Positions 9,001 to 20,337 of a DNA stretch of 64,000 bases are shown in pieces. The notes beneath the pieces are model-generated. The model was given only the letters and a program-made list of their open reading frames with translations. It had not been told where the DNA came from and searched no databases. A program made the position numbers and the translations under genes. Positions within the stretch are counted from its first letter, which is position 1, and each line of letters begins with the position of its first letter. The DNA is from Holacanthus passer (lineage: Eukaryota; Chordata; Actinopteri; Pomacanthidae), in NCBI GenBank assembly GCA_025331565.1, contig JAFREQ010000283.1:1-64000 (forward strand), read 5' to 3'.

Positions 9001-12000
9001 CTGGACACAGAGGAGGAAAGTTCAGTAGTAAGGACCACAGCCGAGAATGGCTATAATCATTATTTAATGCCTTTATCCCAAGAATACATATGAGCTCTCT
9101 CATTTCAACGACACATTTGCTTTCTCATTAACCGGAAATCAACCTTTTGTTTCAGATAACGAGACAATTACCCAATTATCAAGAGATAACACCTCCAAGA
9201 AGTCATATTCAAGATAGAGATGTGGGTTATGCTAAAAAAGGGCAGAAGTGAAAAGCTGACCACCATAGAGAGGGGAGACATTATAATGTTTAAAGTGCAC
9301 ATTTTCAGATAGTTCTGAAGACGTCCTGAAAATGTCTCCTGGAGGACATTCATGGTGTTGCACTCTGTTATTCACATGAAAAGTGACACACTACTTGAAA
9401 GACTGAAAAAAAGAGAGCACAGAGATAAGTTCAAACCCTGGCTAAACTCAGCTCAGCTCCACACAGCAACATCAGTGTTTCTGAACATCACTGCTCCTGG
9501 GACTGATCTTAACACATCGCTGCTTGGTCCCTTGAAAACATGCTTCATCCCTGACTACTAACAGTTTAGCAAAAGCTATAATAATTAGGTTGTCTGCGAC
9601 TTCCATGAGGGAACAGATTTGAAACTGTACTCCTATATGTATATGTATATGCATATATGTGCTACTAAATGTACTACTAGAAGTGTAACTAGCAGCTCTT
9701 GTCTGGATAACTCAACATTTGTTGACTAAACATTTTACAAACGATTGAATATTGGCGCCGCTCTAGTGGCAGCCTGTTACAGCAGCTCTCGCTCACCACT
9801 GAGCTTTTGTGTGAATTTCCCCACTGTGGGATGAATAAAGGTTTATCGTTTCTTATCTTAATATCAGCTCAGTTACCTTAATGTCTATCTTAATGTTACC
9901 TTTTGAAGTAACCTCGTATTTTTTTCCAGTGTACTAATAATTTGACTGTATAATGTAGAGCTTTCTATGATGGTAGCAGTGCTGAATGCACACAGCTGAA
10001 CCCAATGACCCACATTCATGGCTTTCATCTTAAAAGGTCAAAAGAATATGGATTTATAAAAGGACAGAAAGTAACTTCAGACATTAGTGTTACAACGATT
10101 AGTTTAGATTGAGACGGAGCATTTACACATAAAACATTTTGTTTTAGATACCTTTTAATCACAAAATCCTGCAGGGTGGGTGCAATAAAAATAGGTTCTT
10201 TCTAATAAGACAATAGAAAAATGATGACATGGTAATAATAATCGTAAATATAAGACAAAAACGGGAAGGAGCTCTTCATAACTAAAAGAATTGCTTTATT
10301 GAACTTTTACATATTTAATGTTTTATTCTGGTGCAAGCAGCTGGTAGAAGTGTGCATTAGGTTACAGAGAAGTTGTGCACATCCTGGTTATTTTATTCAT
10401 TATTCATGACAGTTTGGCTGAACCTCACAACATTCTTGAATATTTATGGGGCACCAAGTCAAGTCTTGTTGCATTGCTTTCAAGTCTAAAGTAATCAAGT
10501 CTCACAGCAGACTAGTTCAACTTGTGTTGCAAGCACTTGCTTTTGTGACTTGTGTCCAAGTTTCAAGTCTCCTGCTCTGTATCAGGCACAAACATTTTAG
10601 CAAGACATGCTGAATGGAAAAACATTTGAGGACCGTCATTTGCACGTATTTTGGATTTGAGACCATAGATGGAAAATATGCAACCACCTTACAATAAAGT
10701 TACCACAGCAAATCTGAGATCACAAGCTTGTCACTCAGTGAAGCAACAGAGGCACTATGAATGAAGGGAACTAAGTCAGCCATGATTACATCTTCAATGA
10801 AGTTCAGGAGCTGCAGACAAACCTTATTTTTTGAACGAGTGACAGTCCTCGTTTTGCAGTACTCCAGCCACACTGGATTGCTAACTTTTTTCAGTGATTA
10901 AAAGCATCCCCCAGGTTGGAAACAACCACCCAATCCAAGGTTTGAAGGCGGGACTACGAGAGGCACTGTCTCTTTTCTGTGTCAGTGAAATTGTTACCAG
11001 TACATCTATGAAAAATAGCAACAGGTGTGGATTCGCTGTACGGGTTGTCACAAGTCAACTTACAGAAATATTAACTCCTAAACTGACATATTTCTTTGAA
11101 CCCTGTGAAAATGGCGTGATAGATAAAACATTTATTCTGCATCATATCAGTGGCTGACTTCATATATGGGGCCATTTTCACAGCAATGCACTAATCCCGT
11201 GTATCAGTTCATCGAAATAAACAGGAGCTCACTTACCTTCCACCAGCACTTTCTTGGCCATCAAAGCAGCGTGATGGGATGAGAAGGCAACTATAGCAGA
11301 CGCCCGCTCCAAACCGGCGCTGACCTTCAGAGACACTTCCTCCACCCCCTCTGCCGTGACACGCAGCACCTGGGAGCAAACATTAGTTACAAAGACAATT
11401 ACTAGTATCCAACATTTATTTGCACAGTAGAAACATGAATCGAAAATGTTATTTAAAATATCCGTTCCAAATAGACTTGACAAACAGCACTTCCCATGAG
11501 CTACAGTAGTAGTGGCAGTAGTAGTGGTACTAGGTAGTATCATTAGAATGATCAGGGCTAGTCCAGACACTAGGACAGGACTGAGAAGGCTGAACTGTGC
11601 ATACGTTTTTAGTGAGGTTGGCATTACCAAAGGTTCACCTGATCGCTATAGTTTAACCAACCATTCATTTATGTGTTCTACCACATAGCTACAGACATCA
11701 GTGTTGTCAGTTATTCTGACTGCTTACACCCCAAACTGCATGCTCCAATAACAGTGCTTCTTATTGAATTTACTTTTTTTGTGTATGATATTGCCATAGG
11801 CCCACTGCCAATTACTTTCTTTAGGTAAAGACATATGTTGTTAAAGCATATATAAAATAGTGGGAAAAAAAAAAAACAATAGTGCTTATAATACCACTTC
11901 ATTTCGGTGAGAACAATTTACCTTCAGTTTAGAAATATTGTCTGTATCCTTGTGGTATAGCCACATGACGCAATATTCCAAGCAGCAGAGAAGGAAGGAT

Positions 12001-15000
12001 GCTGCTTCGTTGTAGTGAGTGCAAGAACGATGATAGAAGGTAATTGCGAGTGTAGTTAAGTAGATGTTAAATTTACTGTAGAAAGCTCTTGTTAGCCTGC
12101 TAGAAACGCAAGCTCCTGCAATTTATGCTTAAAACTTGACCTTTACATCTGTAAATATCTACTTGCACACCAGCCATGCAGTATTTACTCCACTTGCACA
12201 ACCTACTGCTTGTTTCTTATTTTCTTTGTTTGTGTTTTCTTCGGTGCCTTGTATGTTTGCACCGGGGTCTGAGAGAAAGAGCATTTCAATCCCATCTACG
12301 TCCTGTACATATGGCGGAATTAACAATAAAGTTTAAAGTGAACTTTGAACTTTTCCTGTCCCGCTTGCTTTTTGCCACATTGCGTGAGTCGGTTACATCT
12401 GGCTAACTGCAGTTACACCTGCAATTAAATGATTCAAAATCAGACATCACCTTGATCACCCCCCGTGGACCCAGTTCTAGCAGTATTAATAACTTCTCCT
12501 CTAGTCTGGGTGCCTTATCTAACAATGTTCACAAAGAGGCCTGCAACTTAAGGGTCACCTTTGACTCTGAGCTGCCCTTTGATTCTCAAGTGGCTAAAGT
12601 ATTGCAGTCCTGCTTTGCTCAGCTGAGACAGCTAACTAAGATCAGGTCATTCCTCTCCCCAGCAGACCTAGACCTGCTCCAGACTTGACTACTGCAATGC
12701 ACTTTATTCTGGCATCAGCAGGTGCAACATTCAAAGACTGCAGCCAGTACAAAATGCTGCTGCCAGGTTTTTAAAACGCACTAAGAGGAGTGACCACATT
12801 ACACCTATCCTTTCTGCCCTTCACTGGTTGCCTGTGAATTTTAGAATTGATTTCAAGATTCTACTGCTTGTTCTCAAAGCCTTTAACAGTCTGGCTCCTG
12901 CCTATATCTGTGCTTTGTTGACTCCCTACAAGCCAGACCAATGCTTGACCAATGAACTCCCTGCCTGAGGTTCTTAAACAAGCTAACTTGGTGTCCTCTT
13001 TTAAAGCTCTTCTTAAAACTCACTTATCATTTGGCTTAGCTGAAGTTCTGTTGTCTCTATTCTTTTATTCCTGTTTATTATATTTATTTCTGTATGTATG
13101 TATTTATTTTATCTTATCTGTTTATATATTTATTTTTATGCTCTATATTTATATTTGTTAATTATTGTTTGAATGTAAAACACTTTGTAACTGTTTTGAA
13201 AAGTGCTATACAAATAAAGTTATTCTAACAATTATTATTATTGTTATAATTATTATTATTATTATTATTATTATAACTCTTGTCTGACCTTCACAATGAT
13301 AAAGGTGTAAACTTATCCCCCCCAACAGGTACAACAAACTAAGAGGAGAGTGAGGTATATGCCAACCAATCACAGTCTGCATACACTTACACAGTAAACA
13401 GGGAAATCTAATCAACAACATGCAGCCCGTTGCCAAGATATACATGTGCGAAAATGGATATTATATTTAGACAGTCCTTGTTCTTATTTGTTTGGTGAGA
13501 CAGTGAATTCATTTGACTAGTTTTCTTCCACTTTAGCTAAAAACAAAAAACATGTTTCAGTCACAAAGACAACAGCTACAGCCACAGAGCTGGTGCACCT
13601 GCAGTAGGTCCTCTGGCCTGGTGGTGGCTGGTAGGTCTTCCACACAGAGGTGTCTCTTCTCCGTGCTGCGGCGGACAGCGAGGTGGAAGTCAGGCCCCAG
13701 CTTGTAACCGTGCAGCTGCTGGATGGCGCTGGTAGCTACATCAGGTGAGCCGTATTTGGCGTAGGCGAAGCCGCGGTTCTGGCCGCTGAAGTGCATCATG
13801 AGCCGGAACTCCCAAAGGGGCCCCACAGAGCTGAACAGGGGTATCAACAGATCTTCATAGGCATCCCATGGAATGTGGTTGATGAAAACCTCACAGCGGG
13901 CTCCTGGGGTGGGCCCGTCCCACACTGACAACACAACGGAGAGGAGATGAGGGTGGGTGATGTTGACTGAGTATTTGCTGATTATTAAATTATTAATTAC
14001 AAATCACTAATTCAAGATAATGTTTTACCCTTTACAAAATTCTGAACAGAACATGCTCTCCTCAAAATCTGACAGAGAACACATAATGAAAACAGAATCA
14101 GAAAGTAAATTTGTTATTACGTCACGCAGTTAGTTTGCCAGCGCATCGTAACACTGTATATGTTAGTCACTGAACTGAAATCATTGCTGCATTTTAAAAT
14201 GAAATGGTCATCATGAAATAATTCTGTCAGTTACTAATTCTCATCACAAGACTTTGCAAAGTCATTCCCACAAGATCATTCAAATATTATTGAAAAAGAA
14301 ATGTGCAAAGTTTGGATTTGAAATGATGTAGAGTCAAAAAGAGTTATGAAAACTTTCATTGTAACACACTGAATATTCTTTATGACAATAAATAAAGCTA
14401 GAGACTGACATTACAGTATTCATACAAGACAGAATGATGATCATGACTCACTTCATTCCATTACTTTACATTTTCTGTTCTATATCAATCACAAACTTTC
14501 ATTTTCTCTTATATATTTCAAATTGTGTATAATCCATCCATCAAGTTGAATTGTAGCTGCCGGTCATTCATAACTCCACGAATCGACTGATGTTCAACAA
14601 GCTTTTATTTCTTCATAGAAGATAATTGACACACCGTGAAAACTATGAGAAAACATACATTCACGTTACAATACAAAATGACGAAATCATAATATCTCCG
14701 ACATATTACTCTGAAATAATATTACACAATAAAACAATAGTTACCGTGTTTGCCTGGATGACCAACATATTAATTATTTGAGTTTTCAATTCTTTGGGTT
14801 CCGACCATGCTTTTCTCTCTCTGATCTGACCTCTGACATCTCTCTCGCTGCTCTGAGGTCACGTGCTCAAAATGAAACTGAAAAACCAGGACTTAACACT
14901 TAAGCGGTAATTAAATAAAACAAATTCACAATCACTTTTAAAGTGGCTGGCGCTTTAAGGTTTACCTTATAACAAATAACAAAAGTATATGTAAACTGTA

Positions 15001-18000
15001 AAATGAATGGCAAATATAACTGCTGTTGCCATAGCAACCGAACGACGCAGCTACATGAATCGTCTAAAGTACAGTAGGCTACAGTCGTCAGTCTACTGTC
15101 CTACTTTGAAATACAGAGTATGGCAGTGGGGATTTATTTAGCACCTGTTCTCCATTGCTGCTCACCTGGGTAATCATTGGGTAAACGTTACAAATGTGAT
15201 CTGTATGCTTAGTTATAAGCACTGAAACTTGGACTGAGCATGTGATTCAATGTTTTGCACTTTGAATGCAGGGACACAGCATTTTGTGAGTAAAGGTGAG
15301 AATATAGCAAGTCAGTCAGTCAGAGTTTTGCACACTGAAAATCTTAAAGCTTAGAAAAGAATATTCTGAACAAGTGTAGTGAGATTATTTTCCTCCGGCT
15401 GTTGTGACCTAACCCTAACACAAACAATAGTAGTAGAACATATGTGTTTTCAAAAATATCCATAAAGGTGTGGACAAGACCTGAATGTCTGCCGTGATAA
15501 ACACCTTGCTACCTGTCACACCTCATCATTAGTGATATTAGAGGCAGCTGGGTTTGTCCTGCTGTGACACTTTGTTTAGTGGACAAAGATTCCCTGCAGA
15601 GTTTTTGACCCCTAGTAGCGCTATGGAACAAGTTTCTTTTTTGAGTGGATCCATGTTTTGTTTGGCTTGTGCATGCACACAAGCACCAATGGTGTCACAC
15701 TATGTCACTGATCGACAGGTGTTGGTAAAACAACAAGAAAGGCAGCAGTGCGCCAAACCAAAGCAGTGAAGAAGAACACTGTTAGTGAGCAAACAATGTC
15801 ATGTAAAGATAAGATATTCCTTTATTAGTCCCACAACTGGGAAATTTGCAGGTTTCAAAATGTTCAAAAATTGGCTTTACCAATGTTTTAGGAGGAAGGA
15901 AATACAATCAACACATCTGTTGAAAGCACACAATGTGGTTTTGTGGGTAAAACTGAATGTAAAGCTCACAAAACCAGGATAACACACTACAAATGTTTTT
16001 GGTCACTTTTTCTGTTACTATTGTGAGAATTTTGAAGCTTTTCTCTGATTTACTCATTTAGTCACTGTAAATTTCTTCCTGGGTGTTTGGAGTGTTGCTT
16101 GAACCCAAGAAATCTAAAACTGGGAACCTATGAGCATTTGTCACTATTTTCTGCCATTTTCAAATATTTTCTGTCACTGATTAAAAAATTAAATAATATT
16201 AAAGTAACTGCAGTGTTGTGGGAAGGCCGTGTGTTTGATCAGAGCAGCTTCTCTCACCCTCAGGTGGTCCTCCATACTTCCTCTGGCCATTCACTTGAGT
16301 CAGCTTTGTGTTGGTTGTCTTCAGCCAGGTGTCCAGCTCCCGCAATCGCTCAAGGTTCAGCACCTGAAGGGGACACAAAGTTGGAACAGCTCCTCAGCAA
16401 CAAGACCTTTACAATTACCAGGACAAATCAACTTTTATTAACAGTGTCTATTGTGCTTGAGCCCATTATTGCAAATAAAGTATAAAATGGTCAATTTTAA
16501 GTCCAGTTCTTTTTACTAATTATATTAACAATATTATTTCTCTTTTAACAAATTGCCATGCACATTTATATACAATCGACACTTAAATGATCTTAAACTT
16601 GTATTGAACGCTCATAAGACTTAATTTATGTTGTTTTCCAGAGTGCTTTCAAATTCTTTGCAAAGCACCTTAAAAAGGAACACTTTGTTAGCCCTTGGTA
16701 TTTTTAAATCCTTCATCAAGAATTATACCAGCTCTGTTTGCACCTGTTTTATCTGACTTTTACTTTTTATTTATTTTGTATTTTTTTATACTGCATTTGC
16801 AGACCTGTTTCAATTGGGTTTTTTCTTTCTCAACATCATTGTAAATAAAGACTTCCCCTCAATGATTTTTGACTTGAAATAAAGGCAAATAATAATAATA
16901 ATGATAATTATAGCTAACAATAGTTGGGTTTTATGTATAATATCAGTCAACACTTCCTAAATTCACTTGCTGCTTTTATTGTTGTCAAAAGAAATAAAAA
17001 TACTAAGACTAAATTTTACATTTAATTCAGCAACAACTTTCCAGCAACCTTCAAAATACTCACACACAGTAGTGGGGTGGACGGAAACATGGCCGGAAAT
17101 GAGCAGCAGTAAATATTATGTAATTTGTTGCAAAACACGGGCGGGTGGGTTGTTAACGTAATGAGCAGCAGGTGGGGCTCGAGCAGCAGCGCAGCAGGGA
17201 AACAAGCGCGAGACTGGTCCAACACAACACAGCAACACAAACAAAGTCAAGTTTCCATAACGACATAATAATAATAATAATAATTGTATCAAAAAGCCGG
17301 AGCCAGCGCGAGGACACACACACGTTTATAAACAACACAGAGAAGCGTTTCCTCCGCTGCTGCTGCGTGTTTACTCTCTTTAAGAAGGCCACTTTCATTT
17401 TTATATTCATTTCACTTACTTATAGACTTAAGACTTAGACTTCCTTTATTGTCACTTCTCAAATTACACAGCAGTGCATTTGGGTAACGAAATTACGATG
17501 CAATGGCTTCCAAGTTGTGTCAGCAGTATCATGCACTGAGGTAGCAGTGGGTATATAGATATAAATATATAGTATAAATAGAGTGAGGTAGCAGTGGGTA
17601 TATAGATATAAATATATAGTATAAATAGATATATAGATATAAATATATATATAAATATATAGTATAAGTGAGGTAGCAGTGGGTATATAGATATAAATAT
17701 ATAGTATAAATACAGTGGGTATATAGTGAGTGAGGTAGCAGTGGGTATATAGATATAAATATATAGTATAAATACAGTGAGGTAGCAGTGGGTATATAGA
17801 TATAAATATATAATATAAATACAGTGAGGTAGCAGTGGGTATATAGATATAAATACAGTGAGGTAGCAGTGAGTATATAGATATAAATATATAGTATAAA
17901 TAGAGTGAGGTAGCAGTGGCTATATAGATATAAATATATAGTATAAATACAGTGCAGAGAGCTATGTATATACAAATGCAGATGGGCAGTAGTGCTCAAT

Positions 18001-19995
18001 ATGAAAACTGGTTCTATACTTTGAGTATTTACATGGAATATTGCACAGTGAAATATTGCACAGAAAATAATACCAGAGTAGCAGCGAGTTGAGTAATTGC
18101 ACTTCAATGGTGGAATATAAGACTAAATATCTACATGGAACATATTGCACAGTATTGCACCGTAAAACAGCAAAGCAGTTTGAAAAAGTGGTCACGTTTC
18201 CTTTAAAAATTTTAAAAATTGAAATGTAACTTTAATCTGCAAATTTAAAATTTTAAAACCCAAAAAATATTGTCCATTGTCAGCAGTTCTCAACAGTCTA
18301 TGTACATGTGAGTTGGTCGTGTGCGGGATGTAAGTTTAAGTGGGGTGCTGTCCGATTGGGGGGGTGTTATGTGGCATTCAGCAGTCTGATAGCCAGGGGG
18401 AAGAACCTGTTCCTCAGTCTAGCAGTTTTGCATCTGCTGATGAGAGAAATCACAACAGAATGATTGAGGTTGTCTGTGAAGGCCGACGCTTTGGTGACAG
18501 AACCACTGAGAATGAAAGAGACTGGTTGTGGGTGGTGCTTGTTGCCTGAACCTTCTGCCAGACACCAGCAGGGAGAACAGTCCATTGTGGGGGTGGGGGT
18601 GGTCAGAGAGGATCTGGTGGGCTTTGGCTAAGCAGCGCCTATGTGTGATGTCCTGGATGAGGGGAAGCGGGGTCCCAATCATCTTCTCCGCCGTCCTCAC
18701 CACTCTCTGCAGATGTTTCCAGTCTGTGGCCTTGCAGCTCCCAGACCAGACAGAGATGCAGCTGGTCAGCAGGGTCTTGATGGTCCCTCTGTAGAAGGTG
18801 GAGAGGATGGGAGGTGGGAGGGAGGCTCTTCTCATCCGGCGCAGGAAGTGCAGGTGCTGCTGTGCTTTCTTCACCAGGGAAGAGGTATGCAGTGACCAGC
18901 TGAGGTTGTCTGTAATATGCACCCCCAGGAATTTGGTGCTAGTGACAACCTCCACCGCTGTGTCATTGATGAGTAGTGGTGTGAGACTGGGTCGGGTTCT
19001 CCTGAAGTCAATGATAATCTCCTTTGTCTTGTCGACATTCAGGAAAAGGTTGTTATCCCTACACCAGTGCACCAGATGACCCACCTCCTCCCTTTAGGCC
19101 CGCTCGTCATCATCTTGAATGAGGCCCACTACTGTTGTGTCGTCCGCATACTTCAGGATGTGTTTGGTGCAGAATCTGGGATGACAGTCGTGTTTCATCA
19201 GGGTGAACAGCAGGGGGCTCAGGACGCAGCCTTGGGGGGAGCCGGTGTTCAGGGAGATGCCGCTGGAGGTGTTGTTGCCCGCCCGTACAGACTGTGTTCT
19301 GTTGGAGAGGAAGTCCAGTAGCCAGTTACACAGGGGGGTGTTGAAGCCCAGGGGTCCCAGTTTATCTACCAGGTGCTGAGGGATGATCGTATTGAATGCT
19401 GAGCTGAAATCCAGGAACTGCATTCACACGTGGGTCTTCTGCTCCTCCAGGTGCTCCAGGCTCAGGTGAAGAGCAGAGGAGATGGTGTCCTCAGTGGAGC
19501 AGTTAGGCTGGTAGGCAAACTGGAACGGGTCGAATGATGGGGGGAGTATGGAGATGATGAAGTCTTTTATCACCCTTACAAAGCACTTCATGCTTTTCTG
19601 AATGTTGTTAGCCCGTCCAGGCTAATGGCGCCGTCCGGGATCGATGAGTTTAGCCACGTCTCGGTGAGAACGAGGATGCAGCAGTTTCTTGTGTCCCGTT
19701 TGGTTGTTAAGTCCAGCTTCAGGTAGTCCAATTTATTCTCCAGGGAGCGGACGCTGGCGAGCAGGATGGATGGAAGCGGCGATATGAAAGGGTTAGCTTT
19801 TAGCTTAGCTGTAAGTCCCCCGCGACAGCCGCGCTTCTGTTTCCTGTCGCACCGCCTCCGATGTCTCCGTGGGCGGCCTGTGCTGATGGGCAGGCCGAGG
19901 CTACGTAGGTTTATTTCATAGACAACCACATTTTTCCAAACAGCACGAGGTCCACAGTTTCAGAGACTTACCTGCTCGTTCTCCATCCTCTCCAT
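8423..19995 (-). CDS. dnd1: Dead end protein 1 (germ-cell RNA-binding protein), five coding exons
   Basis: The coding sequence joins 19972-19995, 16258-16363, 13599-13924, 11237-11369 and 8423-9000 on the minus strand. It totals 1167 nt and encodes 388 residues. All introns have GT/AG ends and all phases match. Residues 8-43 hold the family signature TQVNGQRKYGGPP. RRM1 spans about 53-128, with CEVFIN (RNP2) and RGFAYAKY at 94-101 (RNP1). A second RRM follows from STEKRHLCVEDLP and includes AFSSHHAALMAKKVLVE. The C-terminal part, with GIGQPLYEIYYSH-like sequence, matches the double-stranded RNA-binding fold of DND1. In vertebrates DND1 acts with NANOS in primordial germ cells and binds 3'UTRs to control mRNA stability and microRNA access. 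An in-frame upstream ATG at 20154 would add 53 residues. The 19995 start is preferred for its G at -3 and +4 and for family length. Confidence 0.95.
9001..11236 (-). other. dnd1 intron 4
   Basis: This GT/AG intron is mostly unique AT-rich sequence. A LINE 3' tail lies at about 9735-9860. Nothing else could be supported. Confidence 0.8.
9735..9860 (+). mobile_element. LINE 3' fragment in dnd1 intron 4
   Basis: The stretch includes TTGGCGCCGCTCTAGTGGCA, then GAATTTCCCCACTGTGGGAT, then GAATAAAGG and short repeats of CTTATCTTAAT. This is a fish LINE tail lying antisense to dnd1. Confidence 0.65.
11237..11369 (-). CDS. dnd1: dnd1 exon 4 (rest of RRM2)
   Basis: It runs from CTCCCAG/GTGCTGCG to GTGGAAG/gtaagt. 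It encodes residues 153-196, including IVAFSSHHAALMAKKVLVE, which is strongly conserved in vertebrate DND1 (human has KFSSHRAAAMAKKALVEG at this place). Confidence 0.96.
11370..12149 (-). other. dnd1 intron 3, part without recognised elements
   Basis: This is AT-rich intron sequence with no supported feature. A 12-base A-run sits near 11867. Confidence 0.4.
12150..12350 (+). mobile_element. LINE 3'-UTR fragment
   Basis: The stretch contains TGTTTGCACCGGGGTCTGAG and ends GGCGGAATTAACAATAAAGT. This is the typical end of a fish CR1/Rex-like LINE. It is antisense to dnd1 in intron 3. Confidence 0.65.
12415..13262 (+). mobile_element. L2/CR1-type LINE, 5'-truncated reverse transcriptase C-terminus
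   Basis: Broken frames encode SFLSPADLDLL, then after a frameshift DYCNALYSGISRCNIQRLQP, NAAARFLKR, and DHITPILSALHWLPVNFRID. This is the thumb and C-terminal region of L2-like LINE reverse transcriptases. The 3' end is GTGCTATACAAATAAAGTTA followed by an ATT-type microsatellite at 13218-13275. The insertion lies in dnd1 intron 3, antisense to the gene. It lacks the catalytic core and endonuclease. Confidence 0.8.
13263..13598 (-). other. dnd1 intron 3, exon-3-proximal part
   Basis: This is unique sequence between the microsatellite and the exon 3 donor. No feature is supported. Confidence 0.5.
13599..13924 (-). CDS. dnd1: dnd1 exon 3 (RRM1 and start of RRM2)
   Basis: It runs from TTGTCAG/TGTGGGAC to CTGCAG/gtgcac and encodes residues 44-152. 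RRM1 has RNP2 CEVFIN and RNP1 RGFAYAKY, followed by RRSTEKRHLCVEDLPATT. This is the exon whose 5' part is duplicated at 1453-2307 next to hAT ends. Confidence 0.96.
13925..16257 (-). other. dnd1 intron 2
   Basis: The 614 bp next to exon 3 (13925-14538) is duplicated at 1693-2307. The rest is AT-rich with no supported exon. A minus-strand LINE tail (ATAAAGGAATATCTTATC-type) lies at about 15805-15860. Confidence 0.75.
15805..15860 (-). mobile_element. LINE/SINE 3' tail
   Basis: Read on minus, the sequence is AAATTTCCCAGTTGTGGGAC then TAATAAAGGAATATCTTATC. The same tail occurs at 29590-29640 and, inverted, at 61955-62010. Confidence 0.6.
16258..16363 (-). CDS. dnd1: dnd1 exon 2
   Basis: It follows a CTTCAG acceptor and encodes VLNLERLRELDTWLK and TQVNGQRKYGGPPE, then donates at GAGG/gtgaga. 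The QVNGQRKYGGPP motif is near-invariant in DND1 and its hnRNP R/A1CF relatives. The 106-nt length leaves one base, which completes Val44 with exon 3. Confidence 0.95.
16364..17423 (-). other. dnd1 intron 1, exon-2-proximal part
   Basis: A LINE-like 3' tail with GTAAATAAAGACTTCCCCTC occurs near 16730-16890, followed by an AAT microsatellite. A GC-richer stretch at 17150-17370 with an ATA repeat could not be identified. Confidence 0.45.
17424..19940 (-). mobile_element. Non-LTR retrotransposon (CR1/Jockey-group LINE) in dnd1 intron 1, internally deleted
   Basis: Minus-strand frames give, in order, an endonuclease start (RRHRRRCDRKQKRGCRGG, SILLASVRSLENKLDYLKL, LVLTETWLNSSIPDGAI), a deletion junction near 19600, then reverse transcriptase: FQFAYQPNCSTEDTISSALH, LDFSSAFNTIIPQHLVDKL, GSPQGCVLSPLLF and the catalytic YADDTTVVGLI. 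Next comes WCRDNNLFLNVDKTKEIIIDF and a C-terminal part to about 18419. A TGA interrupts the frame just before MQFLDFSSAFN. The 3'UTR contains a minisatellite and ends in CTTAGACTTAAG-type repeats at 17424. It is inserted in the same orientation as dnd1, and its 5' end lies about 30 bp from the exon 1 donor. Confidence 0.85.
17535..17955. repeat. Minisatellite of about nine variable units in LINE 3'UTR
   Basis: Units contain GTGAGGTAGCAGTGGGTATA followed by TAGATATAAATATATAGTAT and AAATA. Spacing varies from roughly 30 to 65 bp because inner TATA segments expand and shrink. It lies inside the LINE 3'UTR in dnd1 intron 1. Confidence 0.85.
19972..19995 (-). CDS. dnd1: dnd1 exon 1 (coding part)
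   Basis: This exon encodes MERMENEQ and ends GAGCAG before gtaagt, a strong donor. It is assigned to dnd1 because exon 2 continues in phase, and because fish Dnd proteins have a short acidic start before the conserved LNxERxxAL region. Support comes from splice signal and phase rather than from motif. Confidence 0.75.
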
Positions 19996-20337
19996 TGCTG
20001 TCTTGCTCCCGCGCTCACAGTGACGACCCTCTGTGGCTTCTGACCACACCTGGAGCCAATGGTCAGCCAATGACACCTGAGCGCGCGCCCACGTGACCCT
20101 CTGCAGGACATCCCCAACAGACACTGTGGTCTGTGGTCGATCTGGTACAGACAAGATTACAATAAACTATCACCTTTTGGGACTTTGGGGCTTATTTAGT
20201 TTAAAAGTGAAAACACAAACCACGAAAACAAATGTAGTGGCAAGTCAATAGCAGTGCTGTTCATTTGAAATAAAGACAAAATGAGTATAAGAGTATTCAT
20301 ATGAGTTGATAATGCCATAAATTGGAGTCCTCCCAAC
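19996..20337 (-). promoter_or_regulatory. dnd1 5' flank between the start codon and hAT copy B1
   Basis: About 340 bp separate the dnd1 start codon from the first hAT base. The first 160 bp are GC-richer than the surroundings and stay open in frame upstream to 20154. The 5'UTR and core promoter should lie here or inside the hAT. No TATA box was evident. Confidence 0.4.

Noticed and set aside
9352..9561. Short frames in dnd1 introns and flanks as genes
   Set aside because: No motifs, no coherent splice signals, and lengths expected by chance in AT-rich DNA.
17529..18107. 192-codon minus-strand frame rich in Tyr/Ile/Leu
   Set aside because: It is the translation of the LINE minisatellite.
19996..20154. 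Longer dnd1 N-terminus from an in-frame ATG at 20154
   Set aside because: It adds 53 residues not seen in the family; the ATG at 19995 has better context and fits the usual short exon 1.
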